This document shows, piece by piece, positions 34,165-45,119 of a stretch of DNA of 64,000 nt (within the stretch, counting starts at the first letter, position 1; each line of letters begins with the position of its first letter). Under the pieces are notes generated by a model. That model saw nothing but the letters and a program-made list of their open reading frames with translations, searched no databases and was not told the DNA's origin. Origin of the DNA: Marchantia polymorpha subsp. ruderalis (Eukaryota > Streptophyta > Marchantiopsida > Marchantiales > Marchantiaceae). The DNA is taken from the NCBI GenBank assembly GCA_037833965.1, contig AP031354.1:22112001-22176000 (forward strand), written 5' to 3'. The translations under genes were made by a program, and so were the position numbers.

Positions 34165-35100
34165 CTTCTGCCACGTGGCGCCAAAGGCGTCTACCGCCGA
34201 AGGCGCATCTTCCGGCGGTTCTTCCGCCGAAGGCGCTTGCCCCGAAGGCTCCCTATCAGTAACTTCCCACACTCATAACTCATTGATCTATTATCCGTTC
34301 CAAACGTTCTTATGCTCGTTAGAACGAGCGTGTCGAGCTCTTTCCAACGAGACCCTAACCAAGTCAAGGCGTTATGAATTGAGAAAGTAATGAGGAATCC
34401 AGTCTTCCGCCGAAGGCACTCTCTCGCATCACCAAAGGCGTTGATCCAAAGACGTCGGTCGCCGAAGGCGTTGACCCGAAAACCCTGCCTCTCAATAACT
34501 TCCGACACTGATAACTCATTGATCTCTTATCCGTTCCAAGCGTTCTTGGGCTCGTTAGAACGAGCGTGTCAAGTTCTTTCCAACGAGACGCTCATCAAGT
34601 CAAGGCGTTATGAATTGAGAAACTTATGAGGGATGCACTCTTCCGCCGAAGGCCCTTGCCCCGAAGGCGTCTACCGCCGAAGTCGCATCTTCCGGCGGTT
34701 CTTCCGCCGAAGGCCCCCATCAGTAACTTGCGACACTCATAACTCAGTGACCTCTTATCTGTTTCAAAAGTTCTTGGGCTCGTTAGAACGAGCGTGTTGA
34801 GCTCTTTTCAACAAGACCCTAACCAAGTCAAGGCGTTATGAATTGAGAAAGTTATAAGGGATTCACTCTTCCGCCGAAAGCACTCTCCCGCATCGCCGAA
34901 GGCGTATACCCGAAGGCGTTGACCCAAAGTCGCTTGACCCGAAGGCGCTCCCTATCAGTAACTTCCGACACTCATAACTCAGTGACCTCTTATTCGTTTC
35001 ATAAGTTCTTGGGCTCGTTAGAACCAGCGCGTTGAGTTCTTTTCAACAAGACCCTAAGTAACTCAAGGCGTTACGATTTTAGAAAGTTATGAGTGATCTA
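34165..35100 (-). repeat. tandem array, ~228-236 bp unit, about four units
   Basis: The anchor ATAACTCA occurs at 34275, 34511, 34739 and 34974. Each unit also contains a CTCGTTAGAACGAGCGTGT-like block, CAACGAGACCCTAACCAAGT and CCGAAGGCG hairpins. A single copy of the same block is present in the leaders of E0 (about 2,730-2,840), E2 (about 10,880-10,980), E3 and E6, so E7 has amplified a normal leader segment. Confidence 0.8.
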
Positions 35101-35312
35101 CCGCCGAAAGTGCTCGAAGCTTTTCCTGCAGCATGAACCGCCCGTTCCATCCCAAGCGTTCGACTGTGGCCTAAGCCCAAAACCCTTTGACTGTCCTCGA
35201 TCCTCCTTTTACTCTAGTTTAGCGTACCGATTACTATTTACAGTTGCTACCGCGGTACTTACTATTCAAAAATGTTTTAGTTCCGACAAAAAACAAAAAG
35301 TGGGTTACCACA

Positions 35313-36150
35313 CTCCTGTCACCCAGGTAAGAAGGAATAGGTATATTCTTTTGGCTACTGATTACTGCACCAAATGGATGGAGGCTAAACCCACAACGAA
35401 GGATAATGCAAGAACAGTAGTCAAGTTTTTGTATGAGCAGATTTTTTGCAGGTTTGGCCCTCTTTTGTAACTTCTGAGTGATAGAGCAAAGCACTTTTTG
35501 AATCAGACAGTGGAAGAAATCACCATCTTGTATCGGGTCAAGCATCGCAAGACTACTTTGTATCATCTCAAGGCAAATGGACTCACTTAACGGGCTAATG
35601 GCATCATCAGTAAGATACTCAACCAAACGGTTGCAGTGCACAAGACTGATTGGGATGAAAAGCTATTTGCTGCTGTGTATGCCTACAAATATGGCTTACA
35701 AAGTCACCACAGGTCACACTCCTTATTACCTGGTGTTTGGACAACACTCTTTAGTTCCAATCGAATTTGAGGTCCCTTCCTTAAGGATCAACGTGGAAGA
35801 AAGAATGTCTGCAGATCAAAGTTTAAGGGAGAGGGGATATACTCTTGAGAAGTTGGAAAAACCGAGCGTGCAATTAGCTGTCCGTTTGAAACGCCAACAA
35901 GCAACCACTAAGAAGTCTCATGACAAAAAACTGAAGCCAATTCTATTGACAGTAGGTGACCTGGTTTTAATCTATGACTCCAGGTTTGTTCACTTCCTTG
36001 GTAAGCTACACACCCGTCTAGGAACTTATGTGGTGCAAGTAATTTTTCCAAATGGCTAGCTTCAAGTTGCGGGTATTGAAGGAGATAAATTTCCAGTGAG
36101 AGTGCATTTTGATAGACTCAGAAAGTATTTTAGTCCTTTGTAGTGTTGGC
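35313..36150 (+). pseudogene. Ty3/gypsy integrase (family B), interrupted by E7
   Basis: It encodes RRNRYILLATDYCTKWMEA, LLSDRAKHFLNQTVEEI (second catalytic D), VKHRKTT and then YYLVFGQHSLVPIEFEV, GDLVLIYDSRF and LRKYFSPL. The first catalytic D lies upstream of the E7 insertion and is missing here. Stops at about 35,469 and 35,588, a frameshift near 35,685 and a stop at 36,058 break the frame. Its sequence differs from family A integrase. It is followed by a polypurine tract. Confidence 0.8.
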
Positions 36151-36165
36151 GAGGACGCTTCACAG

Positions 36166-36180
36166 TTTGGGAGGGGACTA
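36166..36180 (+). promoter_or_regulatory. polypurine tract of gypsy family B
   Basis: TTTGGGAGGGGACTA comes just after the integrase stop and immediately before TGTGAAGTGGC at 36181, the expected TG start of a 3' LTR. Confidence 0.7.
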
Positions 36181-36500
36181 TGTGAAGTGGCTATTTTTTA
36201 GATGGAAATAATAGTAGTAGGTTTTTTTAGTTTTTTCAATAGACAGTTTTTTTCTCCACGTTCAGAGTGAAAAATCCCACGAATATGTAGATGATCTGAT
36301 GTTATGCTCAAGGCATAAGTTAAGAGAGGTGCGAGCTGATTTTGGGTTGAGAGCTCAAGCTGGAATTTGTTAGGAGTCTTTTGTGTGGAGGGGTTTCTTT
36401 TACACATAGGTTGTGTGAGAATAGTTTTGAGAAAGCATTTCGGAGGATGGAAGGCTGATAGGAGATTACTTGTATTGGAGTAATGGGAGCTTTCCCATGT
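36181..36500 (+). mobile_element. probable 3' LTR start of gypsy family B
   Basis: It starts TGTGAAGTGG directly after the polypurine tract. The far end cannot be defined without a second copy; germin-like homology begins at about 36,520, so the LTR is either short or truncated. Confidence 0.45.
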
Positions 36501-36519
36501 ATGCCTATTTGAGAGGCGT

Positions 36520-36799
36520 TTAGACTCTCCTCTTTTTGGGAGGGACACGAGGCCGGGATTGGTGCGGCTGAAGGAGGCGTAGGCTCTGACGACGTACTTG
36601 CTCTTGTTGATCTGGAGGTGGACTAGGCCGCGAGGGAACACAAAGATGTCATTTTTGTACAGAGTTTGGGTGAACATGACTGGTACAGGCGGTGCGAAGT
36701 CCCAGATCTTCTCCGGATCAGCTGCATGTGCGCTGAGTGCAGCCCAAGGCCGCCAGGCACAAGAATTTTGGAAACTGCGAGAGCCGATCTGCAAGCCAT
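36520..36799 (-). pseudogene. germin-like protein gene, internally deleted
   Basis: The ATG at 36799 opens a hydrophobic N terminus (MACRSALAVSKILVPGG). A frameshift is needed to reach AHAADPEKIWDFAPP, the usual start of a mature germin-like protein after its signal peptide. The sequence then jumps directly to TQTLYKNDIFVFPRGLVHLQ and SRTNPGLVSLP, motifs of the second half of the cupin barrel (LxKGDVFVFPRGLVHFQ is the family pattern). About 100 residues with the first metal-binding histidines are missing. Germin-like proteins are secreted cupins of the cell wall. This copy cannot fold normally. Confidence 0.7.
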
Positions 36800-36935
36800 G
36801 CTCAAGAGCCACGTCCAAATTATGTCGCCCGATATGGCTTAGCTGAGGATATGTGAAGGCTAGAAGCTGGAGAGTGTTGAGTCTGAACTGAGGTCGTAGA
36901 AGTGTGTGTTGAAATGAATTACCAGGCCCTGGATC

Positions 36936-36943
36936 TTTATAGC
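36936..36943 (-). promoter_or_regulatory. TATA box upstream of germin-like gene
   Basis: CTATAAAG on the minus strand, about 140 bp upstream of the germin-like ATG. It suggests that the original promoter and 5' UTR are preserved although the coding region is damaged. Confidence 0.4.
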
Positions 36944-38850
36944 CTATGAGATATTCACCGGTCGCTTCTCCAGAAATGCGCGTATGGACTAAAGGAGCGT
37001 GGAGTACCTGGATTTGGTCTGATAAAATTGCGACTCACGTCAGGAAACTGTCATGACCTTGTCTAATTGCCATAATGGACCTGGTCTCCTGTAAAGCCAC
37101 TGTATTATACTCACATTTAGCTTCTTCCGGAGACCTAGTGCATTCCCTAGGTCAACGACCATCGCAAGTGCTCCCTACACTCACGGGCATTCCTCTGAAG
37201 GTTTGGAAAACCCTATATTGGTTATTGAGCTTTACCAGCTGGAGTGTATCAAAGGCAATGAATTGAAGGAATAGCTGGAGGAAAGCTTTCAAGTCAGTTT
37301 GATCATGCTCGTACGAACTGCTGAAGAGACGGATGTTGTGCGGTGCCGGTGGATTTGAATTACTCGGGAAGCTGATGGAGATTCAGTTCCTGACAGTCGA
37401 GATGGAGCTTCTTGTGAACACGGATGTACGAGACGGCTTTGGTACTACCAGGATAGTGAACTGGGCAGGATGTGTAATACAGAATCCTCACCCAGCAGTT
37501 CGAGCATTAAGATTTCTTCCGAGGAAGGTCACGGGGTCTATGTGGCAAGGTGGTGCCAGGGTAATCCTGTCCATATATATATGCATTGCAGTGGATCGTG
37601 GAGGTGAATGGAAGACCAACACCGGACTTGCATACATTTATAGAAGTAACTGAGGATTCAGAACATGGAGACTTTGTTCGTATAAAGACGGTATAGTTAA
37701 ATGGCAAGCCAAGGGTGCCGACACTAAAGCAGGATCTGCATTATTGGCCAACGTGGGTGCTGCTGATTGCCCCGATATAGGACGATGAACATGGAGGTGA
37801 TTGAACTGGATACAGATTTTGGCCATGCATTCTCAAGACTTCTTGACGATGAGCTTGGGCGAGTACAGGCATTGTGGGGGAGCGTTTCAAGTCAGATGAA
37901 GTATGGTGACAGCTCTCCTGAGGATCACCAGTTTGTTGGTGGATTACCCGTCTATCCTGTTTGAGGTTTGGGAAGCTAATGGTTTTGTCTTCATGACCAG
38001 GTCTGAACCTCGGCACGACGGTCACCGTGATATTAGTGTTGTAGTACTTAATATCTAACCTTCTGAGCGCTATGCCGGGCTGCATCAAGTTTTCAGCTCG
38101 CGGTACATGTTCTCAGCGGCCACGGGAACTTGGGAGGTGACGCCCTTCATAGTCATCATTCCACTGGAGAGATGAGGGACCGTGCTCACAGAGAGGTGAC
38201 TCAAAGGACATTGAAATTTGCAAAAGGTCATCAGATGATAATCTGGAACAGCTCCAGGAGTCGTTTCAGGACAGGCAGTTCACGGCGCATGAGACAAGGC
38301 TTCAGGAATGGTACGGTGAATGCTGGAGTAAGCTTTCAGACCCTGCCACTAACCCCAGTGATGATACATTGAAAGATGATCCACTAGCACCCTTCAAGTT
38401 CCCCTGATCGCAGGGACGAGGTCTTCAAGCTTGAAAAGGCCGCGAGCACGACACCAGGTGCAGAGATTGTACCCAGCAGCTTCAGGGCTTTGAATTTCCC
38501 GGATGCCAACTCTTTGATCTGATTTTCGAAGGTGATATAGCACACAGCGTCTGGACTGTGGCATCAGATAAGCCCAGAGCTCATTGGCTCATCGGAGCCG
38601 GAAATATGTTCTCCTCGCTGGCTTATAGCCATCCCGCGCAGTCATCTGAAGTGGATCAAATTTTGAACGCAATCCACACACCGAAGCATTTTTTGCAGAT
38701 TCATGGCAACTCTCTGCTTAGTTCATTCATGGTATACAAGGACAGATGAGTGCGGATCAGGAGACTGATGGAGAATAACATTTCTGCAAGGTCGCGAGCT
38801 GACCTTGTGTGCCCAGTCCTTGATCACAGGAGCCGGGTAAAGCACTGCGT
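36944..38850. other. region without a gene I can support
   Basis: Mixed-composition sequence between the germin-like and GDSL relics. Several frames of 60-115 codons exist on both strands, for example plus 37,333-37,653 and minus 37,741-38,088. None shows a motif I recognise, and they overlap each other. The even base composition suggests decayed gene sequence, not transposon. Confidence 0.4.
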
Positions 38851-39272
38851 ATGCTCCTCTATGACCACTATACGGACATGAACATAAATTTTTGGCCTTG
38901 CCAAGAGTTGGCCGGGGTGAGGCAAGATATTCGAGGGAAAGGCATTGTTGTCTGGGCAGCCTCACCGCTAGACACAACGAGTAGCCCTTTTGCGCTGCTA
39001 TTACCCTGCGAGCCAAGTATCCTGATCTTTCATTTAATCATGGAAAATTCTACCGAATATTCCAGGATATACTGAAGCACCCTTCGAAATTCGGAGTCCA
39101 TTCCACTCCGAAGTTGCTGAAAGCGTGCTGCGGAGCTGGAGGGAAATATAACTTCGAGCCGAATGTGACATGCGCGGCTTCCGTATTCGCCAATGGCAAG
39201 CTTCACAATGAGACAGCGTGCAAGGAACCCACCAAACATTTTGTTCGGGAATGGGTTCTATCAGAAGGATAA
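38851..39272 (+). pseudogene. GDSL esterase/lipase, C-terminal fragment
   Basis: One plus-strand frame from about 39,040 reads ILKHPSKFGVHSTPKLLKAC, CGAGGKYNFEPNVTC and NETACKEPTKHF. This is the characteristic C-terminal pattern of plant GDSL lipases (KACCGxGGxYNF, then a Cys-rich segment before the catalytic Asp-His). Upstream, MLLYDHYTDM (38,851) matches the preceding strand with a frameshift between. The catalytic WDGxH block is absent: the frame ends at TAA 39270-39272 within a palindrome. These are secreted hydrolases; this copy is broken. Confidence 0.65.
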
Positions 39273-39287
39273 ATCCTTCTGATAGAA
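39256..39287. repeat. 15-bp inverted repeat with 2-bp spacer
   Basis: The arms are TTCTATCAGAAGGAT and its exact complement, with AA between. The GDSL homology ends here. Confidence 0.85.
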
Positions 39288-39415
39288 GCGCTGCCATATC
39301 CATCTTGAATGGAACAGCTCTATATGTATCACGAACTGCAAACCTGACTTTTCTCAATTCTATGATTAGATCATTCACTAGATCGTGTGACAGTTGGGCA
39401 TACTTAGCACTACTG

Positions 39416-39931
39416 TCATGCACTCACTCGTCCGAGCATGTGCACAGCAATGCGCATGTTCGGACGAAGGACAAAAGCGACAGGTGCAGAATTGTGCACT
39501 TCTCTATCAGATGATATCTTGCTGCTAAATGTCACTGACCCGAAGCTGTCTTGGAGCAAAGTGCGAGATAATCCTCGGGAGTGTACAGATTCTTCCTGAA
39601 AACGATGGAGAGGCTCATGACGATTCGTTAACGAAGTGTCGACGGCTTGGCCCTGAAGTTTAAACTGCTGCAGCTCTCGCTGGCTCCTGGGACCGCCGTG
39701 TGCTTGTTGCTGGCCCATGTGCGCTTCGACGGAGGAAGCCGGAGGAAGTCCACTCTCGATGTTGATGCTGCCATGCTCTTTCCCGGCCGATTCTGCACGT
39801 GCATCGAAATCTGGATCCTGGAGAGTTTCATCAAGAGTCTCGACTCTGCTTATTTCTCCGAAGGTGGTATCCTCCTGACCAACGGCGCAAGCACCGAGCT
39901 GGAGGCAACATAACACTAGAATCAACAGCAT
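39416..39931 (-). CDS. hypothetical secreted protein, possibly partial
   Basis: The ATG at 39931 is followed by a clear signal-peptide pattern (MLLILVLCCLQLGACAVG) and then about 150 residues rich in Glu, Gln and Ser, without a motif I know, to a stop at 39,416. The frame is open upstream to 40,045, but the hydrophobic start favours 39931. A TATATA word at about 40,333 could serve as promoter. The tail of the frame may be intron sequence. I cannot assign a family. It lies among gene relics, so it may be the first exon of a decayed gene. Confidence 0.35.
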   Translation of the reverse strand: MLLILVLCCLQLGACAVGQEDTTFGEISRVETLDETLQDPDFDARAESAGKEHGSINIESGLPPASSVEAHMGQQQAHGGPRSQRELQQFKLQGQAVDTSLTNRHEPLHRFQEESVHSRGLSRTLLQDSFGSVTFSSKISSDREVHNSAPVAFVLRPNMRIAVHMLGRVSA

Positions 39932-40486
39932 CCTGAAGCGTTCGCGGAGAGCGGGCAGATCAGGAGAGGAAACGACCGATGCCCGACCCTGTAGATCGTC
40001 TGAGTAAGTGCATGGTGTCCACCTCCAAAGAAATATAGAACTCAATTCTCCATGTACTCCTCAATCTCCATGCATCGTGGAATTGCGAGACAGCTAGCTA
40101 GCCCAGCAGTGAACGACGCTCAGAACTACGTGATTCCCAAAAAGTTCAGCCGGTCCACACTGATCTTCATCATCTAAACTCGGACGACTAGATCGCTAAA
40201 TGACCAGCCCGGCGTCTCCTCTGACTTCGAGCTCCTCCAGTTCGGGAAGGACCTGCCGATGCACATCTCCTGGCTTGCTCTCCGGACGCGGTGACGACCG
40301 AAGAGAAGACTCGTACCAGAGGGCGTTTGAGTTCTATATACTGGAGAGAAGAGAGAGAGAGCCTAATTTGAGCTCAATCTTTGAGAGTAGAGAGGCTTAC
40401 ATGCATTGCTTTGCAAAATGAAGAGCTATGTTGAAGAGTGGGGCCCTCTCTTCAGATTTCATATTGTTGCGAACTTCGAATTGTTG

Positions 40487-41166
40487 AATGCTTTACACTC
40501 TTCACAATTGGCGATAGTAGATAGTGCTAGCAATGGCTCCCAGATAAAGTACAAATTATTATTTTTAGTTCTCGCCAAAGCTTCAAAGTAATCAATCGAA
40601 GCACAATAAATACATTCAATCTTTTATACAGTTGATTTTATATTCTTACTCAATATTTTTTTCAAGAATATTTGAATTTCTCAATATTGACAAGTGATAG
40701 TGAAACGTTGTAGTTCAAATATTGAAAGTTATCACCCCTTGAAACTTTTTGATATGAAGAGTTCAGGAGACTTCAATATGGCAGGAATCAATGCTCACAA
40801 TAGTAAACTACTCGTTGATGATTGAATTTGGATTGTTGATATCTGTAATATGACTGATGTAAGCATAAACAATCACTCCTATGTACACACTATATGTTTT
40901 TCTCAAACATATCGAACAAGCAAACACATATTTAATTAGACCCACCTAGTTCCAAAAATCAGATTAAAATCGATGATTTTTCTTGTCTTTGTTGAATTAA
41001 GCCGATGGACTGACTATTCTAACTCCAGGCATTTGCCAATAAATCACGCAAAAATTAAACTACAACTGTCTACGTTCTCAATATACAAGGAGTATAATAG
41101 CAAGTGAGAATAAACACCTCGATATCTTCACCACACAGACAACAATGAGCGCGACCGCACGAACTG
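40487..41166 (+). repeat. ~690-bp dispersed direct repeat, copy 1
   Basis: This matches 46656-47351 in the same orientation along its whole length, with scattered substitutions and small gaps (roughly 85 percent by eye). It starts at GAATGCTTTACACTCTTCAC and ends at GCGCGACCGCACGAACTGT. No target duplication or inverted ends are visible. It may be a solo LTR, a noncoding element, or a segmental duplication of a promoter region. Confidence 0.75.
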
Positions 41167-44028
41167 TCGCTCCATGTTGTCAAATCGGGACCAGTTAAGC
41201 AGTTTGTTCAGGTTGCGTCCTCGTCCTAGAGGCTGATTTCAGCATGTACATACATACAGAACTTGGACCTTTGCAGTCGCTGTTATATTGTCTTCGTCAC
41301 ATGGCTGAGAATAAAGCTCTTATAATCTTCATTATGATATGCATCCAGAACCAAAACACCAACAAAACGTGAACTCGTAGGCATACACTTACACATCATA
41401 TAGTGCTGGCTCCATAAGCATTTAGTACATTTGACAGTAGTGAGTACCAATTCTCGTTAACTTTAATTCTCACTTCTTTATACGGTACAGTCGCTTTATT
41501 TGTTCTGCGTGTAATTTCAGTCGGAGTGGAAAACTTAGGTTGAACTTATAGATCACAAGCATGCAGTGTCATCGGGTTTCGACATGACTTTCTTTCATGT
41601 TTGCAGCTTTGCTTCCAGAGTTAAGAAAGTTCAGTTCAGTTTCAAAAATTTTCACCGATCTGAGGAGTAATCCAGACCTTCGAACATTGTACATGTCAAG
41701 GGCTGTTTGTGACACCAGTATCACCGTCCATGAGTAAAAGTTTATCGAAACCAGCATAACAGAATCCATGGGCTGAATCAGATGAGATGAGACCCTTGCC
41801 CTTGAGACTCGTACCTCAGTCTTCAGAAACAATGCGAGATGCTGCACTCCATTGCGTCTGAGTTGTAGCGAGAAATGGCATTCTAGAAGTAACCTAAGTT
41901 TCTTGTATGTGAAGCCCTGAAAGTAAGACGTTCGTCGATCATGGAAAATGTCTCTCGATCTACTCGTCCGAAACTTCTGTGCGTTGGAACGGTGACAATG
42001 TCGTGTGTATATGGAGAGGAGTCATCATTGTTTTGGTGGGATGCTCCTCTTACCCGATTCGAAATCAGACGAATGAGCTGTACTGCACTGACCTTTGAGG
42101 GAATCACGGCAGATTCATCCACGAATATCATCCAATTCGACTGCTCGTTGCGCTGAGTGCTTTGGATGTGGCCAAGGTGCCGATTTCTTGTTTTTTTATA
42201 GAAAGGAAATCGGCATCGACCCAAAACGTTTGCTGAGAGGCTGATTCCAATCTACGCTCATATTCCCCGTCCCTTAATTTCCGTTGCATGCGTCGGTCGG
42301 CACTTTAAGCACTATCCCCCTTGTTTCAATGTCGGAGAAGAGCATCATCGACATTCAAGAATATTCTCTAATGATATTAACTATTCATAAGTCAATTAAA
42401 TCTTTGAGTTCGATTCTTGTATTATAAAAAAATTAAATAGAGTTAACTATTCCGCGAGCCTAACATTGGGTGAAATTATTTTTCCATGGGTGGACACAAG
42501 AAATGGTAGTGTTTGCCAAGATCCAAGACTAACCAAGAATTGGGTCAGTCTAAATAGCATGGGTGGCACAGGTAATGCAATGGGTGGGATTTAGGGATGG
42601 TTATGGTTTGGGTGCACATTTTAGGTAAATGTTGGCCTCTGCTATTAAACTTCATTTTATTTTCTGTGTTTTGAGTAATAGTTAATTAGATAATTAACCC
42701 TATATAACCAAAAAGTAAGTGAAAAATTTTTTCTATCTATGTATTGATTACTAAAAAAAATTGCATATCATATATCAAAAAATCATATATTTATGAATTT
42801 TTTTATTTTCTTTTTGCCCATAATCATATATATTATAAGAAATTTGAACTAATATCCTAATTAGATTTATGTTTCACTTCAAAAATTGATTTTTTTCATA
42901 TAAATATTATTTCAATCATAATGTATTTTTTAAAATTATTCTTAAAAAAAAATCGATGGTATGATGACTCTTTATAGATATTTGTACGATTAAAATTAAA
43001 TTTATTCCGATGGTTTTTATAAACATGTGTGGATAAAACGAGGGATCACCCCAATGGACCCCAAAAAGGTTAGTGCCTAGGTGCCAAACCCCGGGGGACC
43101 GAGGTATATCCAAAAATGTAATGGGTGACAGATCAGTCATAAGTACTCCGAGGGTATAATAAGTATACTTTCAACAATATATTTCATATCACTGATGAAA
43201 AAAATTTATGATTTTATTTTTTACATAAATATGATGATTTTTAATCAAATTATGTAGAATTATTCTATTGCAAAAGATCGTCTATTTTTTTAAAATAAAT
43301 ATTATCAAGAACATTCTAAAATTTATATTCTTATTTCATGCATTAACCTGATGTAATCATTATCATATATTAATTCTATATAATTGCGGGGATACAGTTG
43401 CTTCGTCTGACGTAGTAGTTGAAGTTACAGGATGAAGAATGCGGAAGCACAGGTAACCACAGTTGCTTCGTTTACGTAGTGCAGCTTGGACGGCGTAGTT
43501 TAACCTTTGGAAACTCCTCATGTTAAGGACATAGAGGAAATGGCATCAGTCCAATAGCCAGCAGCATTGTGATTACAAAAGTCCGAATTCTCATTTGGTG
43601 CAACGTCAGGTCCAAGCCGAAAACCACGAGCTGCAACTCGAATGGTTTCTTCGCCGGTATTAGTTTAGGGAAGGAGCAACAAACTGGATGTAATTTTAAG
43701 TTTACTGACACAACATCTCTAGCGTGATGGCCACTGTAAACTCGAATTCAAAGACCCAAATTTGAGAGATGATATGAAATTGAACTTTGGATTTTCCGTT
43801 AGGAAGATATGAACTTTCTTGTATGAACAAAGCGAATATTCCACTCCCGTTACACTATTGAATAGAGTTCTCTGCAAATAATCAACGGCCACATGACCAT
43901 GAGGGAAGATGAAACGAAGAGTCTCTTGTGCATCACCTCAACAAACATGAAATCATATTTCATATTCGTTGTTTAGTTCGTTTGTCAGCAAACTTGGGCA
44001 ACGGAACGGAAGCCAACCTGCTCCAGAC
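41167..44028. other. AT-rich intergenic sequence
   Basis: No supported gene. Overlapping frames on both strands at 41,883-42,224 have no recognisable motif. Between 42,300 and 43,400 the sequence is strongly AT-rich, except for a GC-richer island at 43,020-43,110. The words CAGTTGCTTCGT and ACGTAGT are repeated at 43,388 and 43,461. Confidence 0.4.
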
Positions 44029-44062
44029 TTTCATAACAGTTATGCATATAACTGTTATGAAA
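44029..44062. repeat. 15-bp inverted repeat around GCAT
   Basis: TTTCATAACAGTTAT and its exact complement are separated by GCAT. It could extrude a cruciform. Nothing nearby suggests a gene or terminator use. Confidence 0.85.
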
Positions 44063-44938
44063 ATCTCATGGTGTATTTTCACGGTTTACATTCATCTTCA
44101 GTGCTTTAACAAATGCTTGGAGCAAGTTTTCATTGGTATTGATCAAGAATCAAGAATTCTCATCAAGAGTTTTCACCATCGGTAAGCATTGAGAAAGTTT
44201 ACTCTGTAAAGAAATATCGTATCGGCAACTCTCAGGTATCTATCCGAGATCAGATATATAAGAGAAACATGTTTCCCTAACTATTCTGTCTACCAAGGTT
44301 TGCATCATGTGAGTTAACCATGTGAGTTTTCAACAAGTTTCGATTTTTCACTGTAGGATTTACGTTTCTTCCATTCAATGTCATTCTGGTTCTAGTTTTT
44401 CCTCCAGAACAAACTAAAGGGTGGACTTTCTTTTACTGATTAGAGGACTTTTTATTGTCCTAGACATCTGGAATACTCAGAGCAATCCACCGACATTTTC
44501 AAGCTTCAGGTCCAAAAACGTTGAGGTTTTGAACCAGGTTCTGAATGCATGTTCTGAACCCGTCTGCAGGAATAAATTCTCCCGAGTTGCTTGATAAATG
44601 TTCTGGCGTGAAGTTATGTACAAGATTAGTCCCTTTGGACCCGGTTTCAGCACAACCGGAGTCTTCTTCGCTGTCTTCACCGAAAAACATACTTGCTGGT
44701 CTGGTTTCCAAAGTTTTCACCTCCTTGAGAAATTCCGGTATCAAATTACTACTGACTGGTTACTCAAGGGAACGAGGAAGTTATTTTGAGAAGACACAAA
44801 GAGGTATGCATTCTGATTCACATCTTCTATGACTCTTAGAATGACTCTTAACCTCACCTTGTATACCGGATGAGAATGAGGTTTGCGCAGCTGGTGCAGC
44901 GAGTATAGAACAGATTGAGAGTTTCACATCCACATCAT

Positions 44939-45067
44939 GATATAGCTAGTTTACTGCGTCTAGCTCTACGTTGTCGTGATTTGATGGGAGGTTTGATGTT
45001 TACATAACTTCATATATCTCCACAAATCACGACGACGTAGAGCTAGACGCAATAAACTAGCTATATC
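44939..45067 (+). ncRNA. candidate hairpin RNA locus, 44-bp stem, 41-nt loop
   Basis: Arm 44939-44982 is complementary to 45024-45067 over 44 positions with only two departures. In a plus-strand transcript these are one C-A mismatch and one U-G wobble. A stem of this length and precision with a short loop is typical of young plant miRNA or siRNA hairpins derived from inverted duplications, but also of small fold-back transposons. No flanking target duplication is visible. Transcription is not shown by the sequence, so calling it an RNA gene is a hypothesis. Confidence 0.4.
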
Positions 45068-45119
45068 TTTCCATTTACAACAGATACAAGGTATGAACAA
45101 TCCCAATGTAGATTACTTC

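Larger units (their letters stand above)
33451..35312 (-). mobile_element. E7: noncoding deletion derivative of the family unit
   Basis: On the minus strand it starts TGTGGTAACCCAC at 35312, inside the integrase of gypsy B. Then come a leader with an expanded tandem repeat (about 34,165-35,100), a short remnant of the 5' region (CGCGACTTCACGCCCCGC, twice) and unrelated filler (about 33,700-34,030). Last is the beginning of the tail, truncated at 33451 where it meets E6 tail to tail. The gag-like frame is absent. Confidence 0.65.

Noticed and set aside
42916-43140. Minus-strand 74-codon frame over the GC-richer island at 43.05 kb
   Set aside because: Half of it is AT-rich low-complexity sequence, there is no motif and no splice context; kept only as part of the intergenic description.
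44463-44830. Overlapping 81-95-codon frames on both strands
   Set aside because: Mutually exclusive, no known motif and no conserved context; cannot be supported as a gene.
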